Shown in pieces: positions 22,081 through 31,605 of a DNA stretch of 64,000 nt. Origin of the DNA: Cyrtodaria siliqua (taxonomy: Eukaryota > Mollusca > Bivalvia > Adapedonta > Hiatellidae); the NCBI GenBank assembly GCA_037043455.1, contig JAWPHD010001809.1:186001-250000 (forward strand), given 5' to 3'. Each line of letters opens with the position of its first letter. The stretch's first letter is position 1. The notes beneath the pieces are model-generated. The model worked only from the letters and a program-made list of their open reading frames with translations, was not told the DNA's origin and ran no database searches. The translations under genes were made by a program, and so were the position numbers.

Positions 22081-22184
22081 AAGCAATACTCTTGAGATGC
22101 ATGTGTTTTTATCCTGCTTATCCATTAGTGTGGTCCAAATATTCGTGCGTGAAGCATTTTGCCTGTTTATGACTCGCATAAATT

Positions 22185-22277
22185 CATGGTTACATATGAC
22201 GGTCGATTTTTTGTGGTGGAGGCAGACCACTTTTCCTGGGTAGAACCAGTACTGTACGCCTCTAGCCATCCGTAAAT
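22185..22277 (-). mobile_element. SINE-A 3' fragment
   Basis: Contains TACATATGACGGTCGATTTT, GTGGTGGAGGCAGACCAC, TTTTCCTGGGTAGAACCAG, TACTGTACGCCTC and CCATCCGTAAAT. The head is missing. Confidence 0.8.
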
Positions 22278-22317
22278 TCATGGACAATATTTGTTTGCTG
22301 TGTCCCATTCCATTCTC

Positions 22318-22395
22318 TACACCATTAATGGGAATTCTATTCTATTCTGTTCTGTTCCATTGTTTGTTCTGTTCTGTTCTGTTCTGTTCTGTCGT
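22318..22395 (+). repeat. (TTCTG)n microsatellite
   Basis: Pentamers TTCTA then TTCTG, with a few interruptions, about 75 bp. Confidence 0.9.
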
Positions 22396-22828
22396 GTTGT
22401 GTTGTGCTCCGCCTATTTTTCTAATAATGTTATATTTTCGCCAATCTGTATGTACATGTGACGTTTTCGTCTAAACAATCATTTATTGCATTTTTTTCGT
22501 GCTGTTTTAACATGTGGAAAATACGTTTTTGCTCTACTAGGGTTAGAGATTCCAAACGTAAATTTCACAAATTTGTGACATATTCGTGCGATTTTTGTGA
22601 AATATCCGCACGTATTCTTCACATGTGTGAAGAATTCGCACGAATTTCCTCACACTGGTGAAGAATTCGTTTCTGTGAAAGTTACGGTTCAACAGTTTGT
22701 CATGTTAGGTAAACAATGTTGATTTCATTGCAAAAATTCCCACGATGTAACATTTGTTTCAGATACATGTTTTTGGTGTTACAACCTATTTTATTGTTCT
22801 CTAATTTAAAAATGCGTATGCAATAAAA

Positions 22829-22952
22829 AGGTTATTAGATTTATATTGGGATATATACACTCGTTCTTTCGCGCATAAATATTGCGCTCCTGAAGTCTTG
22901 ATTAATACGCGAATGAACTCTTGCATATGTCCCAATACACATCTAATAACCT
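22829..22952. repeat. Short inverted-repeat element
   Basis: Ends AGGTTATTAGAT and ATCTAATAACCT are inverted copies; further in, ATTGGGATATAT pairs with ATATGTCCCAAT and TTCTTTCGCG with CGCGAATGAA. Arms are about 45 bp with mismatches. Possibly a small MITE. Confidence 0.75.
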
Positions 22953-22959
22953 ATAATTA

Positions 22960-23544
22960 TATTGTTTTTGAACGGCCACTAATTTCGTTTACATGCTCTA
23001 CCTAGAACCCATGCTCAATGGATAAACTTAAGACCCAAAACTGTTAAACCTGACATTGATTGAATAGTCCCTACATTCTTAAAGAGGCAACGTGGAGGAC
23101 TATATAGATGTGTTTCACACATTAGTCCCATATAAATGCAACCTGTTTGTAGCATGGTGTACTTAGTAACACTGTGACGTCAGAGTGACGTCCGTGTTCT
23201 AAATTCCTCTATCTGGTAGTTGTAGTACGGTATAGCACGCCCCTTTAGTTACCCTAAATTAAACGATTTTATGCTTTGCATTCATCGAAGAAAATTTCAC
23301 CGACCATTCTACATTATAGACAATGTTTCTCTCCGGGACTATCAAGAAATGTTCATATTTGATAATTAATAATACTACAAAAAGGGTGGCCATTCACCTT
23401 TAATGTTTTTCTTTTTAAAAATATGAAAATGCATCTAAGTGTCTTTAAATGAACGTCTTTTAAATAAACGTCATAACCCATAAGTTGCATCATGTTTTTT
23501 TTTTTTATTATTTCTGGGAGAGCATGCACCCCATAGCGTATTCG
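22960..23544. other. No recognisable feature
   Basis: AT-rich sequence with no supported feature. Confidence 0.5.
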
Positions 23545-23768
23545 AGCCTTTGCCGCTTAGTGCATCCAGTGTGCTCAAACAGTGCATATATGTGGGAGTG
23601 GATCACGCCGTAGAAACATCCACTCACATTATACTGACATCGGGCCGACCAGTCATAGCATACTCCTTATATCATAAACGTCAAGCAATGGAGCTACTAG
23701 TTAAGTATTTGGTGTGACCCGGCCGGGGATCGACCCCACGACCTCCCGCATGTGAGCCAAAGCCAGTC
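23545..23768 (-). mobile_element. SINE-C (tRNA-headed)
   Basis: Minus strand: CTCACATGCGGGAGGTCGTG, B-box-like GGGTCGATCCCCGGCCGGG, CACACCAAATACTTAAC, TAGTAGCTCC, TGCTTGACGTTTA and GACTGGTCGGCCC. The same order occurs on the plus strand at 33036-33262. Confidence 0.75.
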
Positions 23769-23802
23769 CCTCTGAACGGTGGTTGATAGGATTTTCTTGT
23801 TT

Positions 23803-23900
23803 TTTAAAGGGGCAGAAAACAATCTGGATGTTTTATAACCTGCGGCGTCCCGTTAGTTTACACTTGTTCGATTAATATTTGTATAATTAATTACAAGAAG
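23803..23900. mobile_element. TTAA MITE, left end fragment
   Basis: TTTAAAGGGGCAGAAAACAA, then CTGCGGCGTCCCGTTAG and GATTAATATTTGTATAATTAA, which match the left part of the TTAA MITE family; the rest is missing. Confidence 0.65.
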
Positions 23901-24027
23901 GGCTGTCGGAGAACGGCGCAGCTCGATTATTGACTTTTCAAAAAAACAATACGTTATACACATACCATCAGAAAAAGAAATGAGAAAGAGGACATTTAAA
24001 GAATAGAAATAAAGGTGAAGGACAGTT

Positions 24028-24245
24028 AGTAGCAAGAACCTGTTAACTAAATTGTCATTGAAACTGTACATTTTTGAAAAAACGTTGTTACCTTTAGCGT
24101 AGACAGTTGTTATCTTTAGCGTTAACATGAAACGTTGTTACCGTTAGCGTTAGCGTTGTTACCTTCAGCGGAAGAGGTGATTGTTACCTTTAGCGGAGGT
24201 TGTAACCTTTAGCATTGGAATTGTTACCTTTAGCGGCTGTTGTTG
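24028..24245. repeat. GTTACCTTTAGCG repeat block, copy 1
   Basis: Begins AGTAGCAAGAACCTGTTAAC and contains about eight GTTACCTTTAGCG-like words at uneven spacing. A second copy, about 1.27 kb downstream, keeps the same order of words. Confidence 0.85.
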
Positions 24246-25297
24246 GCGGGATAGCTAATTTAAACCCTTCAAATATATTCATATTTTAATATTGAGTGAT
24301 ATTGGCTTCCATTAGAATCGAAAAGCAAATATTGGCCGAATCATCAGCTCATAATTACAACAATTGTTCCTTATGCATACATCATTATTTGAGAGTTATA
24401 ACTTTTACGAATGATCATTGCTGTCGTGCATTACAGTGACGTATGAAGGTTTTAGATACTGGGGAGGCAATTGGGACCCAACAGAACATTTTTAATATTT
24501 GATAAGTACCACCCCCTCCCTTTCTTTTTTGCTTGTCCCATATTTTAATGAACACAATACCTACTTGTCTTTGACAATTAATTCGTATTTTGCCCTGCCG
24601 GACATAAACACTTTTGTTGGGTCTAAACATAAATTGGCAAAATATGTGGTGGGGACGGTGGAGGGCCCTAGCCCTACCCCCTGTCAGATTATTGAGGTTT
24701 TCCTGCCCTCAACCACCTCCACCCTTTCCTACGGCTATGCATTACTATGTACACAGTATGAACGAAATAATTTCTAGACAGTTTGCATCAATAAGTAACA
24801 AGTATCAGTGGTGGCGGATTCAGAAGGGGACGGAGTGGGAGATGGGATCTGAAGAATTCACGTGTTTTATGTGTTTGCCTCAAAACCTTTTTTTCAGCTT
24901 TGCGTCTTCCACCCCCACTCTGTCCAGACTCTATTATGCCTATATCTTTAGGATGCCCTATTGGTTAAGTGGAGGAGGGACTATAAACCTTAGAACTACA
25001 CACACACATACACACATAGACTCAAAATGTTGTATCTGCCCATGTTTTTATTCTGATTTCATCAACAGCACCAAGTTTAGACTCATGTCTAACAGTTGAG
25101 GAGGACATTCTTTAAATAAACTATTTCGTTCGATTATGTTACGTTGATTACTACTTATCTGTTCTGGTTTTATGTAATAAAGAAGACAAATCAATGACAA
25201 TCAATATTCGATCACTTCTGACGTCACTCCATTATACAGTTTACATTGACCAGAGTGAACGTGTACAGCTAAAAAATAATTGAATAAGGTGCCACAA
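24246..25297. other. Spacer between two repeat blocks, no gene supported
   Basis: Contains a 161-codon open frame (24614-25099, plus) whose product is low-complexity and proline-rich with a His-Thr run from a CA repeat; I see no domain and no conservation cue. Confidence 0.45.
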
Positions 25298-25520
25298 TAA
25301 CTAGCAAGAACATGTTAACTAAATTTTCATTGAAACTGTACATTTTTGAAAAACTTTGTTACCTTTAGCGTAGACAGTTGTTACCTTTAGCGTTAACATA
25401 AACAGTTGTTACCTTTAGCGTTAGCGTTGTTACCTTCAGTGGAAGAGGTGATTGTTACCTTTACCGGAGGTTGTTACCTTTAACATAGGAATTGTTTAAC
25501 CTTTAGCGGCGGTTGTTACT
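25298..25520. repeat. GTTACCTTTAGCG repeat block, copy 2
   Basis: Direct duplicate of 24028-24245: AACTAGCAAGAACATGTTAAC, ATTGAAACTGTACATTTTTG, then the same series of GTTACCTTTAGCG words, with GTGGAAGAGGTGATTGTTACC in the same place. Confidence 0.85.
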
Positions 25521-26150
25521 TTTAGCGGAATTGATATCTTTAGCGTTGTTAATTTAACATAGCTTATAAAACAGAACTATGTTATTTGGTGTTTGTTTAT
25601 TTTTAAACTGTGCAGATTCCTGTTTTAAGTTCCATGTAACCAAATGGATCCTGTTTATGATTTCAGACAGGGCTGGATATGATTGAGGGGCTTTTGAGTT
25701 CAGTTCTGAGAGTCTGAAAATGAGTAGTGATACATTCCTAAATAATAGTAAAGGTATCAATGTTAACAGTTTCTACAAACTGTGGACATTTAGAGAAAAG
25801 CAACCTGGTTAACCGCATGCTTTATACTAGATATTTCGAACAACATGCTGGCTAATATTTATTCTCTATCTGTCAACGGAAGAATGTCTTGATATGCTAT
25901 GTTTCCGTGAGTTATGTTCCGACTGTATCGGCAAACGCATTTCTTCCATCTGCCTGAGATATCGCACCTGACACATATAGTTCGAGGTGTTAGATTCACA
26001 AGGAGTAATCTTTCTTATTTTACTCTATAGATATACGACCTCGTAGCTCCGATAGATTGAAACATTGGCAAATAAACGTTGTAATAAATCTAGCAGTCTG
26101 TTAGTGCAACCTTCGGTAGAAGATGCATGTTATTCATGACAACTGTTTAC

Positions 26151-26726
26151 TATGGTGGCATATTTCTGCCACGAGATAGCTAGATAATTATCATGATTAT
26201 TTCGAGATAGTACCATGCATTTTTTGGGATAATAATGAATTTTCGCGAAAATCTTATAAAATGTGTAAGATAAAATATCATGTTAAATGCCACGCTAAGC
26301 CCACTTCTGCCATCATGATTCAGGTTTCCAAAGAATTATCGCGATACCCGTATCATGCTTTCTTCGAGATAGTAATTGAATTTTCACGAAAATCTCTCAG
26401 TTATCTTGTTAAATGCCGCGATACTACTGATCATGATAGTTCTGGTTTCGCGATAAATAATGTTATTGAGTTAGCTATAAATATTTACACGATAGTAACG
26501 TGAATTTTCTGATAAATAGTCATAATTATTACGAAAACAAAATTTCAAATGTGTAAGATAATTCTTACCGCGTTAACTATTGTGCTAACGTGATGGCAGA
26601 AGAGGGCAGTATCGCAGGAAGTTGTGTTAGATAAAATTGTTGAAAATTAAAGAGAAAAAGTAACATTATCGCGAAAAATACACGATAAATTATCCAGCTA
26701 TCTCGTGGCAGAAATATGCCACCATA
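26151..26726. mobile_element. TIR element with ATTTCTGCCA caps (interior type 1)
   Basis: Starts TATGGTGGCATATTTCTGCC and ends with the inverse, extending to ACGAGATAGCT inside. The flanks are GTTTAC on both sides (26145-26150 and 26727-26732), which may be a 6-bp target duplication, or 4 bp if the element starts one base earlier at C. The interior repeats words such as CGAGATAG, TATCGCGA and TTTTCGCGAAAAT. No coding capacity. Confidence 0.8.
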
Positions 26727-26809
26727 GTTTACTGAATGAAAGTGTGTATATTTCCATGGTGTTTAACCTTATTTTCCAGCACATTTTAGTCTATGAATAT
26801 CGATCGATT

Positions 26810-26982
26810 GTTTTAATGGTGGATGCAGACCATACACTTATTCCTGTGTAAAACCAATACTGAATATGTCCCGTCATCTGTAAGAATCGACACTTACGTA
26901 CAAGTCGATGTCCCGGTGGGATTCGAACCCACAGCAGTGAGAGGCAGGTTTCAGCGTCTTTACCATCCCGGTCACGGATGCG
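26810..26982 (-). mobile_element. SINE-A, near full length
   Basis: Minus strand: GTGACCGGGATGG head, B box GGGTTCGAATCCCACCGGG, ACATCGACTTGTACG, CGATTCTTACAGATGACGGG and a worn central domain. The tail is missing. Confidence 0.8.
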
Positions 26983-26989
26983 AAACAAT

Positions 26990-28015
26990 TTTGAAAGGAG
27001 CTGAGCCAGCTTTGTATTGGCATAATAGTCCGCGTTCCAGTCAGTAGTTTAAACAATCTTAAAAAGTAACATCAACATAATTTTAAAAAACAAAACAAAA
27101 ACTGCTAACAGCAAATAAACATGGAACAAGAACTGTGGGGACACGAATGTCCCTGCTATAGGCTATTGGCTGAATCTGCTTATATAATTATATCGTTGTG
27201 GGGTAAACAGTTCAAAGTTACTATAACTTCAATAACTAGCCTGGAAGTAGAGATTAACGGTTCTAGAGCATGCTCAATAAAAAAAAAGAAGAAATAAAAT
27301 GAAGTATAAGAAGAAAGAAGAATGAAAGAAGCAGGAAGAAGAAGAAAACTGCACGTGGAACAGCACGTGGAACAGTTATGGCCTATTTGCGCGGTAATCT
27401 CACTTGATTACATGTATGTGCCATATATATCTATACTCGGTAAAAAAAGTTTTGAACCAGGGTATATAAAGTCATATAAAAATAAAACTAGTGGACACAA
27501 TTTAAGTATCTTTTTTTACTAACCAAGGTCTACCCTACCCGATTAATTTGGTACCAGAAACAGTAAATTCCAAACAAGATTTGATTTTTAAAAAATATCG
27601 CGAACACACAAAGGTCCTGTAAAAAATGTTGCAAAGTCCATTAAAAGTAACAGTTACGGACACATTCGAGTAACCAATAAAAAGATTATTATTTTTTCGC
27701 AAACTTTCATTGTAAACGATAATTATTGTTGATTGTTGATCTATTGTGAATTATCAACTGAGATAATAAGGGTTATGGTCGAATGTCATGGTTCAGCGAT
27801 CATTGTACGGGTTCGAACACTGCCGTGGTCCAAAACTTCTTTTACAGAGTATATTATATATCAGATATTGCGAATCTTTTGATAGGTCTTACAATTTACA
27901 ATTTATGTAAAACATAATGACAAATGAATAAAGAGTAGATCAGCTTGCAAAAACAGCAGGTATTAATCTTCTGTTTATAGCTTTCTAAAGCAGGTTGACA
28001 TCATATATTATTTAA
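26990..28015. other. No recognisable feature
   Basis: AT-rich. A lone B-box-like GGGTTCGAACACTG near 27810 could be the trace of a tRNA-derived SINE head, but no A box or body was found. Confidence 0.45.
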
Positions 28016-28020
28016 ATGAC

Positions 28021-28130
28021 ACTATAATAATAATAATAATAATAATAATAAAGACTTTATTTAACGAGAGAACTCATTTGAAACTAGTCAATCTACCATG
28101 AGGCCCTCAACAATACAATATATACAATAT
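28021..28130 (-). mobile_element. 3' end of an L2/CR1-like LINE with (ATT)n tail
   Basis: On the minus strand GAGGGCCTCATGGTAGATTG, ACTAGTTTCAAATGAGTTC, AATAAAGTC and an ATT repeat tail. The same 3' end occurs at 52385-52475, where upstream coding sequence identifies the family. Confidence 0.75.
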
Positions 28131-28836
28131 TTACAAGTAAAAATGCATTTAAAGTGGTATATTCAGTAAATGGAAATATGTTTAAATACTAAAGCAGGAT
28201 GATAGCATATAAGTATGTTTCGTCTAGATTAAAATTAAAGGAGGTCGTATAATAATCCGTTTCTGTCAAGCTTACTAAGGCAGGATGGTATTATACTGGT
28301 ATACCTTTTTGTCTATATTATGTCTCAACGATAAAGGCATGGAAAGCTTGCTTATTTACTACTGACATGCTACATGGCCGATAAGCTCTGTATATAAACT
28401 GAGGCCAGAGTAAAGTTTTCTCTATGAAAAGCATTGATATATTGAACACTATCTAGGGTATAACACATATTCAAAGGATACCTTCTGCGAACGAAGTTGA
28501 TCAATGCAATTGCGGTCAGGGATGACAAGAAGATGTATTTCTTCTTTGAATGTAATTAATTCACTGTTGAAAGGCTCGAACTCGTCCAGTCATTAATTCA
28601 CTGTTGAAAGGTTCTTCCAGTCAATGCGTTCGTTTCATCTAAAACTCACACAAATTATTTATTTGAAGGTCAGGTCTTACAATACAAGAAAATGTTTTGA
28701 CTTTTAATTTTGTTTACAACTTTATCAGAGACAGTTATCGATTTACTGTTTGCCATTCAATTTGATTTACTTAGCTTTGTCATTCAATTTGATTTACTTA
28801 GGTTTGCCATTCAATTTGATCTGTTCTGATCAACCC

Positions 28837-29002
28837 AAATTGAATGTTGTTTAACGGCTCATCAACACAGTATAGGTTATTTAGAGCCGCCCCAGAGAGA
28901 GGGGAAGGATACATAGGAATCCGGGAACCGTGCCCTACTCTTATTATCGAATAGATTCCTATGGTTCTTTAACGTGCTCGGAGGATAGACCGATACACTG
29001 TG
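28837..29002 (-). mobile_element. SINE-T, 5' truncated with target duplication
   Basis: Holds the SINE-T 3' half (TTTAACGGCTCATCAACAC, GGATACATAGGAATCCGGG, CTTTAACGTGCTCGGAGG). It is flanked by a perfect 10-bp repeat TGATCAACCC at 28827-28836 and 29003-29012. Truncation at the 5' end plus a target duplication is the mark of LINE-type reverse transcription. Confidence 0.9.
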
Positions 29003-29469
29003 TGATCAACCCGAGAAATGTCATAGTGTATGTTGTATTTTGTATTTATTCACATATCTTCCTCCTTTCTACTTCTTTTTACTACTTGTATCTATCATCT
29101 AATGATCTTGTCCTGCTATTTATATGTTGTAGTTAAAAAATAACAGACTTTCATTATATTTGTTTGCCTCCATTTCCAGGAAGGATCGTAACAAATGTCA
29201 ATAGCACTTTTGGCCCGATCCATTTGCATTGTACGTGTACACATATGTATGGCAATAGAATAGGTTTAAATCAAAATATAGCAAATACATTTTTTTAATA
29301 GTTCAAAGCATATTATTTTTGCCTTATTGTTATTAAATTGCAAAACACTGTATGTATATATCGCTGTTTTTGTTGCACTAAGTAATTATATGTAAATCTA
29401 TAAGGGAAAGTAAAAACGAAACATTTTAAACTTCAACTTCATTGTAATACCGTTAATTATTTAATTATA

Positions 29470-29572
29470 CCCGAGAAAGTTTAAAGTCAAAATAATAATA
29501 ATTAATAAATAGAAATTCTGCTTTTAATGCTTAAAATGATAAATACTTCAAGAGTGTCAAGTGTCCGTTTAA
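29470..29572. mobile_element. TTAA MITE, right end fragment
   Basis: AAAGTTTAAAGTCAAAATAA, TTAATAAATAGAAATTC, CTTTTAATGCTTAAAATGAT, then TCAAGAGTGTCAAGTGTCCG before TTTAAA. The order matches the right part of copy 1. Confidence 0.7.
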
Positions 29573-30442
29573 ATTAAGCTTAGTATTTGAAAAGACACTA
29601 TCCAAAAATCGGTTTCAATCTGCTGCGTAACGTGACGGTAATGCCAATAGGGTGTTTACGATAATGTCTGTTTACTAAATAAATATTTACGTTTTAAAAA
29701 TTCAAGCTCAAATCACTGTGAAATTTATGAAAAAACTTTTTATCATAACAACACAATTCATCAAATACCTGACACCCCGGAGAAACATATTTATGAAAAA
29801 TTTGTAAGGAATACATTTGATATACATTTATATATATTTAATTCCAAAAACGTGAACAACATATTAACGGCACACACATAATATCTGGTTAGTTGAATGG
29901 TGCTTTACGTCGATCATTTTCAGCGCACGCACATACACACCTTTTCCTCTCTCGGCACACTCACGCACGCGTACAAACTGTCGTAATGTCGTTAATTTTA
30001 AATAAGCAACAGCACAATGGCGAAAAAAAGTCAGCTTATGTAATAGGTTAAAGACAGAACAACATTAGACGACACTATTGGGGATGAACATTGTATATTA
30101 TTGTAAAACAGACATTAAGCGAGCCGTGTGCCCCATTCTCCTATTATGACATCAACATTTAAAAAGAGAAATAACAATGGATTCGGTGAGCTTGATTACA
30201 TCAACAATTGCAATCCTTGCATACTTTCCCATAAGTTCAGGAGCAAATGTTATGCCAAGCTATACGGTTTAGCATTTATAAACAAATATGTGTTTTACTT
30301 TAGATTTTAAAGGGAAGCACGGAACTCTTGAAGTATTTTTTACAATTCAATTCAATTATTTTATTCAGCATAAACATCATACAATGTTCGACATATAATT
30401 TGCCTTCAGTATTGTTAATTCTGTATCGTTTTTACTTTAATT
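29573..30442. other. No recognisable feature
   Basis: AT-rich, with a scrap of TTTAAAGGGAAGCACGGAA near 30307 that may be a further TTAA MITE end, and a possible SINE-A 3' scrap (GAATGGTGCTTTACGTCG) near 29894. Confidence 0.4.
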
Positions 30443-30745
30443 ATTGAATGTTGTTTAACGGCTCATCAACACATTATAAGTTATTTAGAGCCGCCCCAGA
30501 GAGAGGGAAAGGATACATAGGAATCCGGGAACCTGCCCTACTCTTATTATCGAATAGATTCCTATGCTCGGAGGATAGACCGATACACGGGACCGCCCGG
30601 TTTACGTCCCCATCCGACGGACGAGGCTAAGGGAAAGTGTCTTGCCTAAGAACACACCGACGGAACTCAGTGGCACCACGGAGGATTGAACCCGGGGCCT
30701 CCGGTTACAAATCCGCCGCGCTACCGACTGCGCCACGCCAGCCCT
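30443..30745 (-). mobile_element. SINE-T (tRNA-Thr-headed), full length
   Basis: Minus strand head: GGGCTGGCGTGGCGCAGTCG, GTAGCGCGGCGGATTTGTAA, CCGGGTTCAATCCTCCGTGG. Body and tail as in 20073-20391, with a short deletion near 30560. Flanks share only a weak TTTAATTA match. Confidence 0.85.
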
Positions 30746-30881
30746 ATAATATTTTAATTAAAGCAAAAGGTAATACAATTTGGGAGTTTTCTTGTTTCTT
30801 CGTCATTGCATTGTCCATAGGTTTAAATAAATATGTAACCGGGTACAGGTATATGGTGAAATATCGATTCCTAACCGTGTG

Positions 30882-30953
30882 TCCTCGATAGCTCAGTGGT
30901 TAGAGCCCGGGTACGGTAAACGAGAGACCCTGGGTTCGAGTCCCGGTTGAAGA
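30882..30953 (+). promoter_or_regulatory. tRNA-like sequence with Pol III A and B boxes, inside the LTR
   Basis: 72 nt. The A box TAGCTCAGTGG (30889-30899) and B box GGTTCGAGTCC (30933-30943) match the Pol III type 2 consensus. Folding by eye gives acceptor arms TCCTCGA and TTGAAGA, D arm GCTC/GAGC and T arm CTGGG/CCCGG. In this copy the anticodon stem has two mismatches, but in the 35078-35149 copy CTGGT/ACCAG pairs fully. The anticodon loop ACGGTAA lacks the universal U33, so it is unlikely to decode. TTTTT follows at 30957-30962. Confidence 0.75.
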
Positions 30954-30956
30954 ACG

Positions 30957-30962
30957 ATTTTT
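30957..30962 (+). terminator. T-run after the tRNA-like sequence
   Basis: A run of at least five T a few bases after the acceptor arm and still inside the LTR. T4 or longer is the usual Pol III stop. The equivalent run in the 35327-35471 copy is seven T; the 35054-35197 copy has only TTTGTT, and the 31106-31227 copy TTTT. Confidence 0.5.
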
Positions 30963-30978
30963 CACCACCTGTTATATT

Positions 30979-30996
30979 TGGGGGCTCGTCCGGGAT
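30979..30996 (+). other. Primer-binding site, tRNA-Pro type
   Basis: TGGGGGCTCGTCCGGGAT, two bases downstream of the LTR. All 18 positions match the complement of the tRNA-Pro 3' end, a primer used by many retroelements. Confidence 0.8.
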
Positions 30997-31105
30997 CCAG
31001 GACCGTGTCTGTTAACATGAAACAGTATGAAAATAAGTCTGACAGCCGGCCTTGAGTTAACTCCACTAGAAATTCAGGGACGAATTTCAATCTGGTGGGG
31101 GTGTA

Positions 31106-31227
31106 TGTAACCAATAATCGATTCATAACCGTATATCCTCGATAGCTCATTGGTTATAGCCCTGGTACGATAAACCAGAGCCCTGAGTTCGAGTCCCGGT
31201 TGAGGAACGATATTTTCACCCGTTATA
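31106..31227 (+). repeat. Right LTR of the 30.8 kb element, with a 20-bp deletion
   Basis: 122 bp. Missing about 20 bp near its start (the GGGTACAGGT-GGTG part). Its tRNA-like sequence (31136-31206) keeps B box GGTTCGAGTCC-like sequence (here AGTTCGAGTCC) and TAGCTCATTGG as a one-base-changed A box, with a one-base shorter variable region. Confidence 0.75.
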
Positions 31228-31249
31228 TCCCGGACGAGCACCCAAATTG

Positions 31250-31605
31250 AGAATCCAAACTCTGTAGGCACAATATAAACGGATTTTACAAGCCAGACCA
31301 ATCCCCAAACTGTAGTTTTAATCGGCACATATGCATTATTATATGACCTGAAAACCGGGATAGAGTTTTAATACATGGTTTTGTAGTGTAATTTTGCCGT
31401 TATTTGGCGGCTTAGTGTCTTTAAAAAAAATATCAAGATTACAGTATGTCCCTTTAACATTGGAGTTACGGTCTTTAAACACTGTATGCATGTAACACAA
31501 TTACATTTGACAATACAAGGAACATGATACTCACATTTGCCAAACAAGAATGTTAACTAAACAGGTCATAGCCCTAAAATGTGTCGCTGGCAATATTCAC
31601 CGTTC
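31250..31605. other. Mostly unassigned, with a TTAA MITE end scrap
   Basis: Contains ATATCAAGATTACAGTATGTCCCTTTAAC near 31430-31460, a right-end fragment of the TTAA MITE family. Nothing else is recognisable. Confidence 0.5.

Larger units (their letters stand above)
30834..30976 (+). repeat. Left LTR of the 30.8 kb element
   Basis: 143 bp, TGTAACCGGG to CTGTTATA. It matches the LTRs at 35054-35197 and 35327-35471 (144 and 145 bp, minus strand) over its whole length. Confidence 0.8.
30834..31227 (+). mobile_element. Miniature LTR retrotransposon (TRIM-like) with a tRNA-like sequence in each LTR
   Basis: Two direct repeats (30834-30976 and 31106-31227) flank a 129-bp internal region. The left repeat starts TGTAACCGGG and ends CACCTGTTATA; its first six and last six bases are near-inverse, like TG...CA LTR ends. 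Two bases after it is TGGGGGCTCGTCCGGGAT, an 18-nt site fully complementary to the 3' end of tRNA-Pro as known from metazoa. Just before the right repeat is a short purine-rich GGTGGGGG, a candidate polypurine tract. No gag or pol is present; a short frame MKQYENKSDSRP starts 35 bp after the primer site. Each LTR holds a tRNA-like sequence. No target duplication was found. Confidence 0.78.

Noticed and set aside
24614..25099. Open frame of 161 codons on the plus strand
   Set aside because: Low-complexity, proline-rich and with a His-Thr run from a CA repeat; no sign of conservation or a domain.
30882..30953. Functional tRNA gene
   Set aside because: The anticodon loop lacks U33, the anticodon stem has mismatches in this copy, and the same sequence recurs in every LTR of a repeat family. 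It is better described as a tRNA-derived promoter part.
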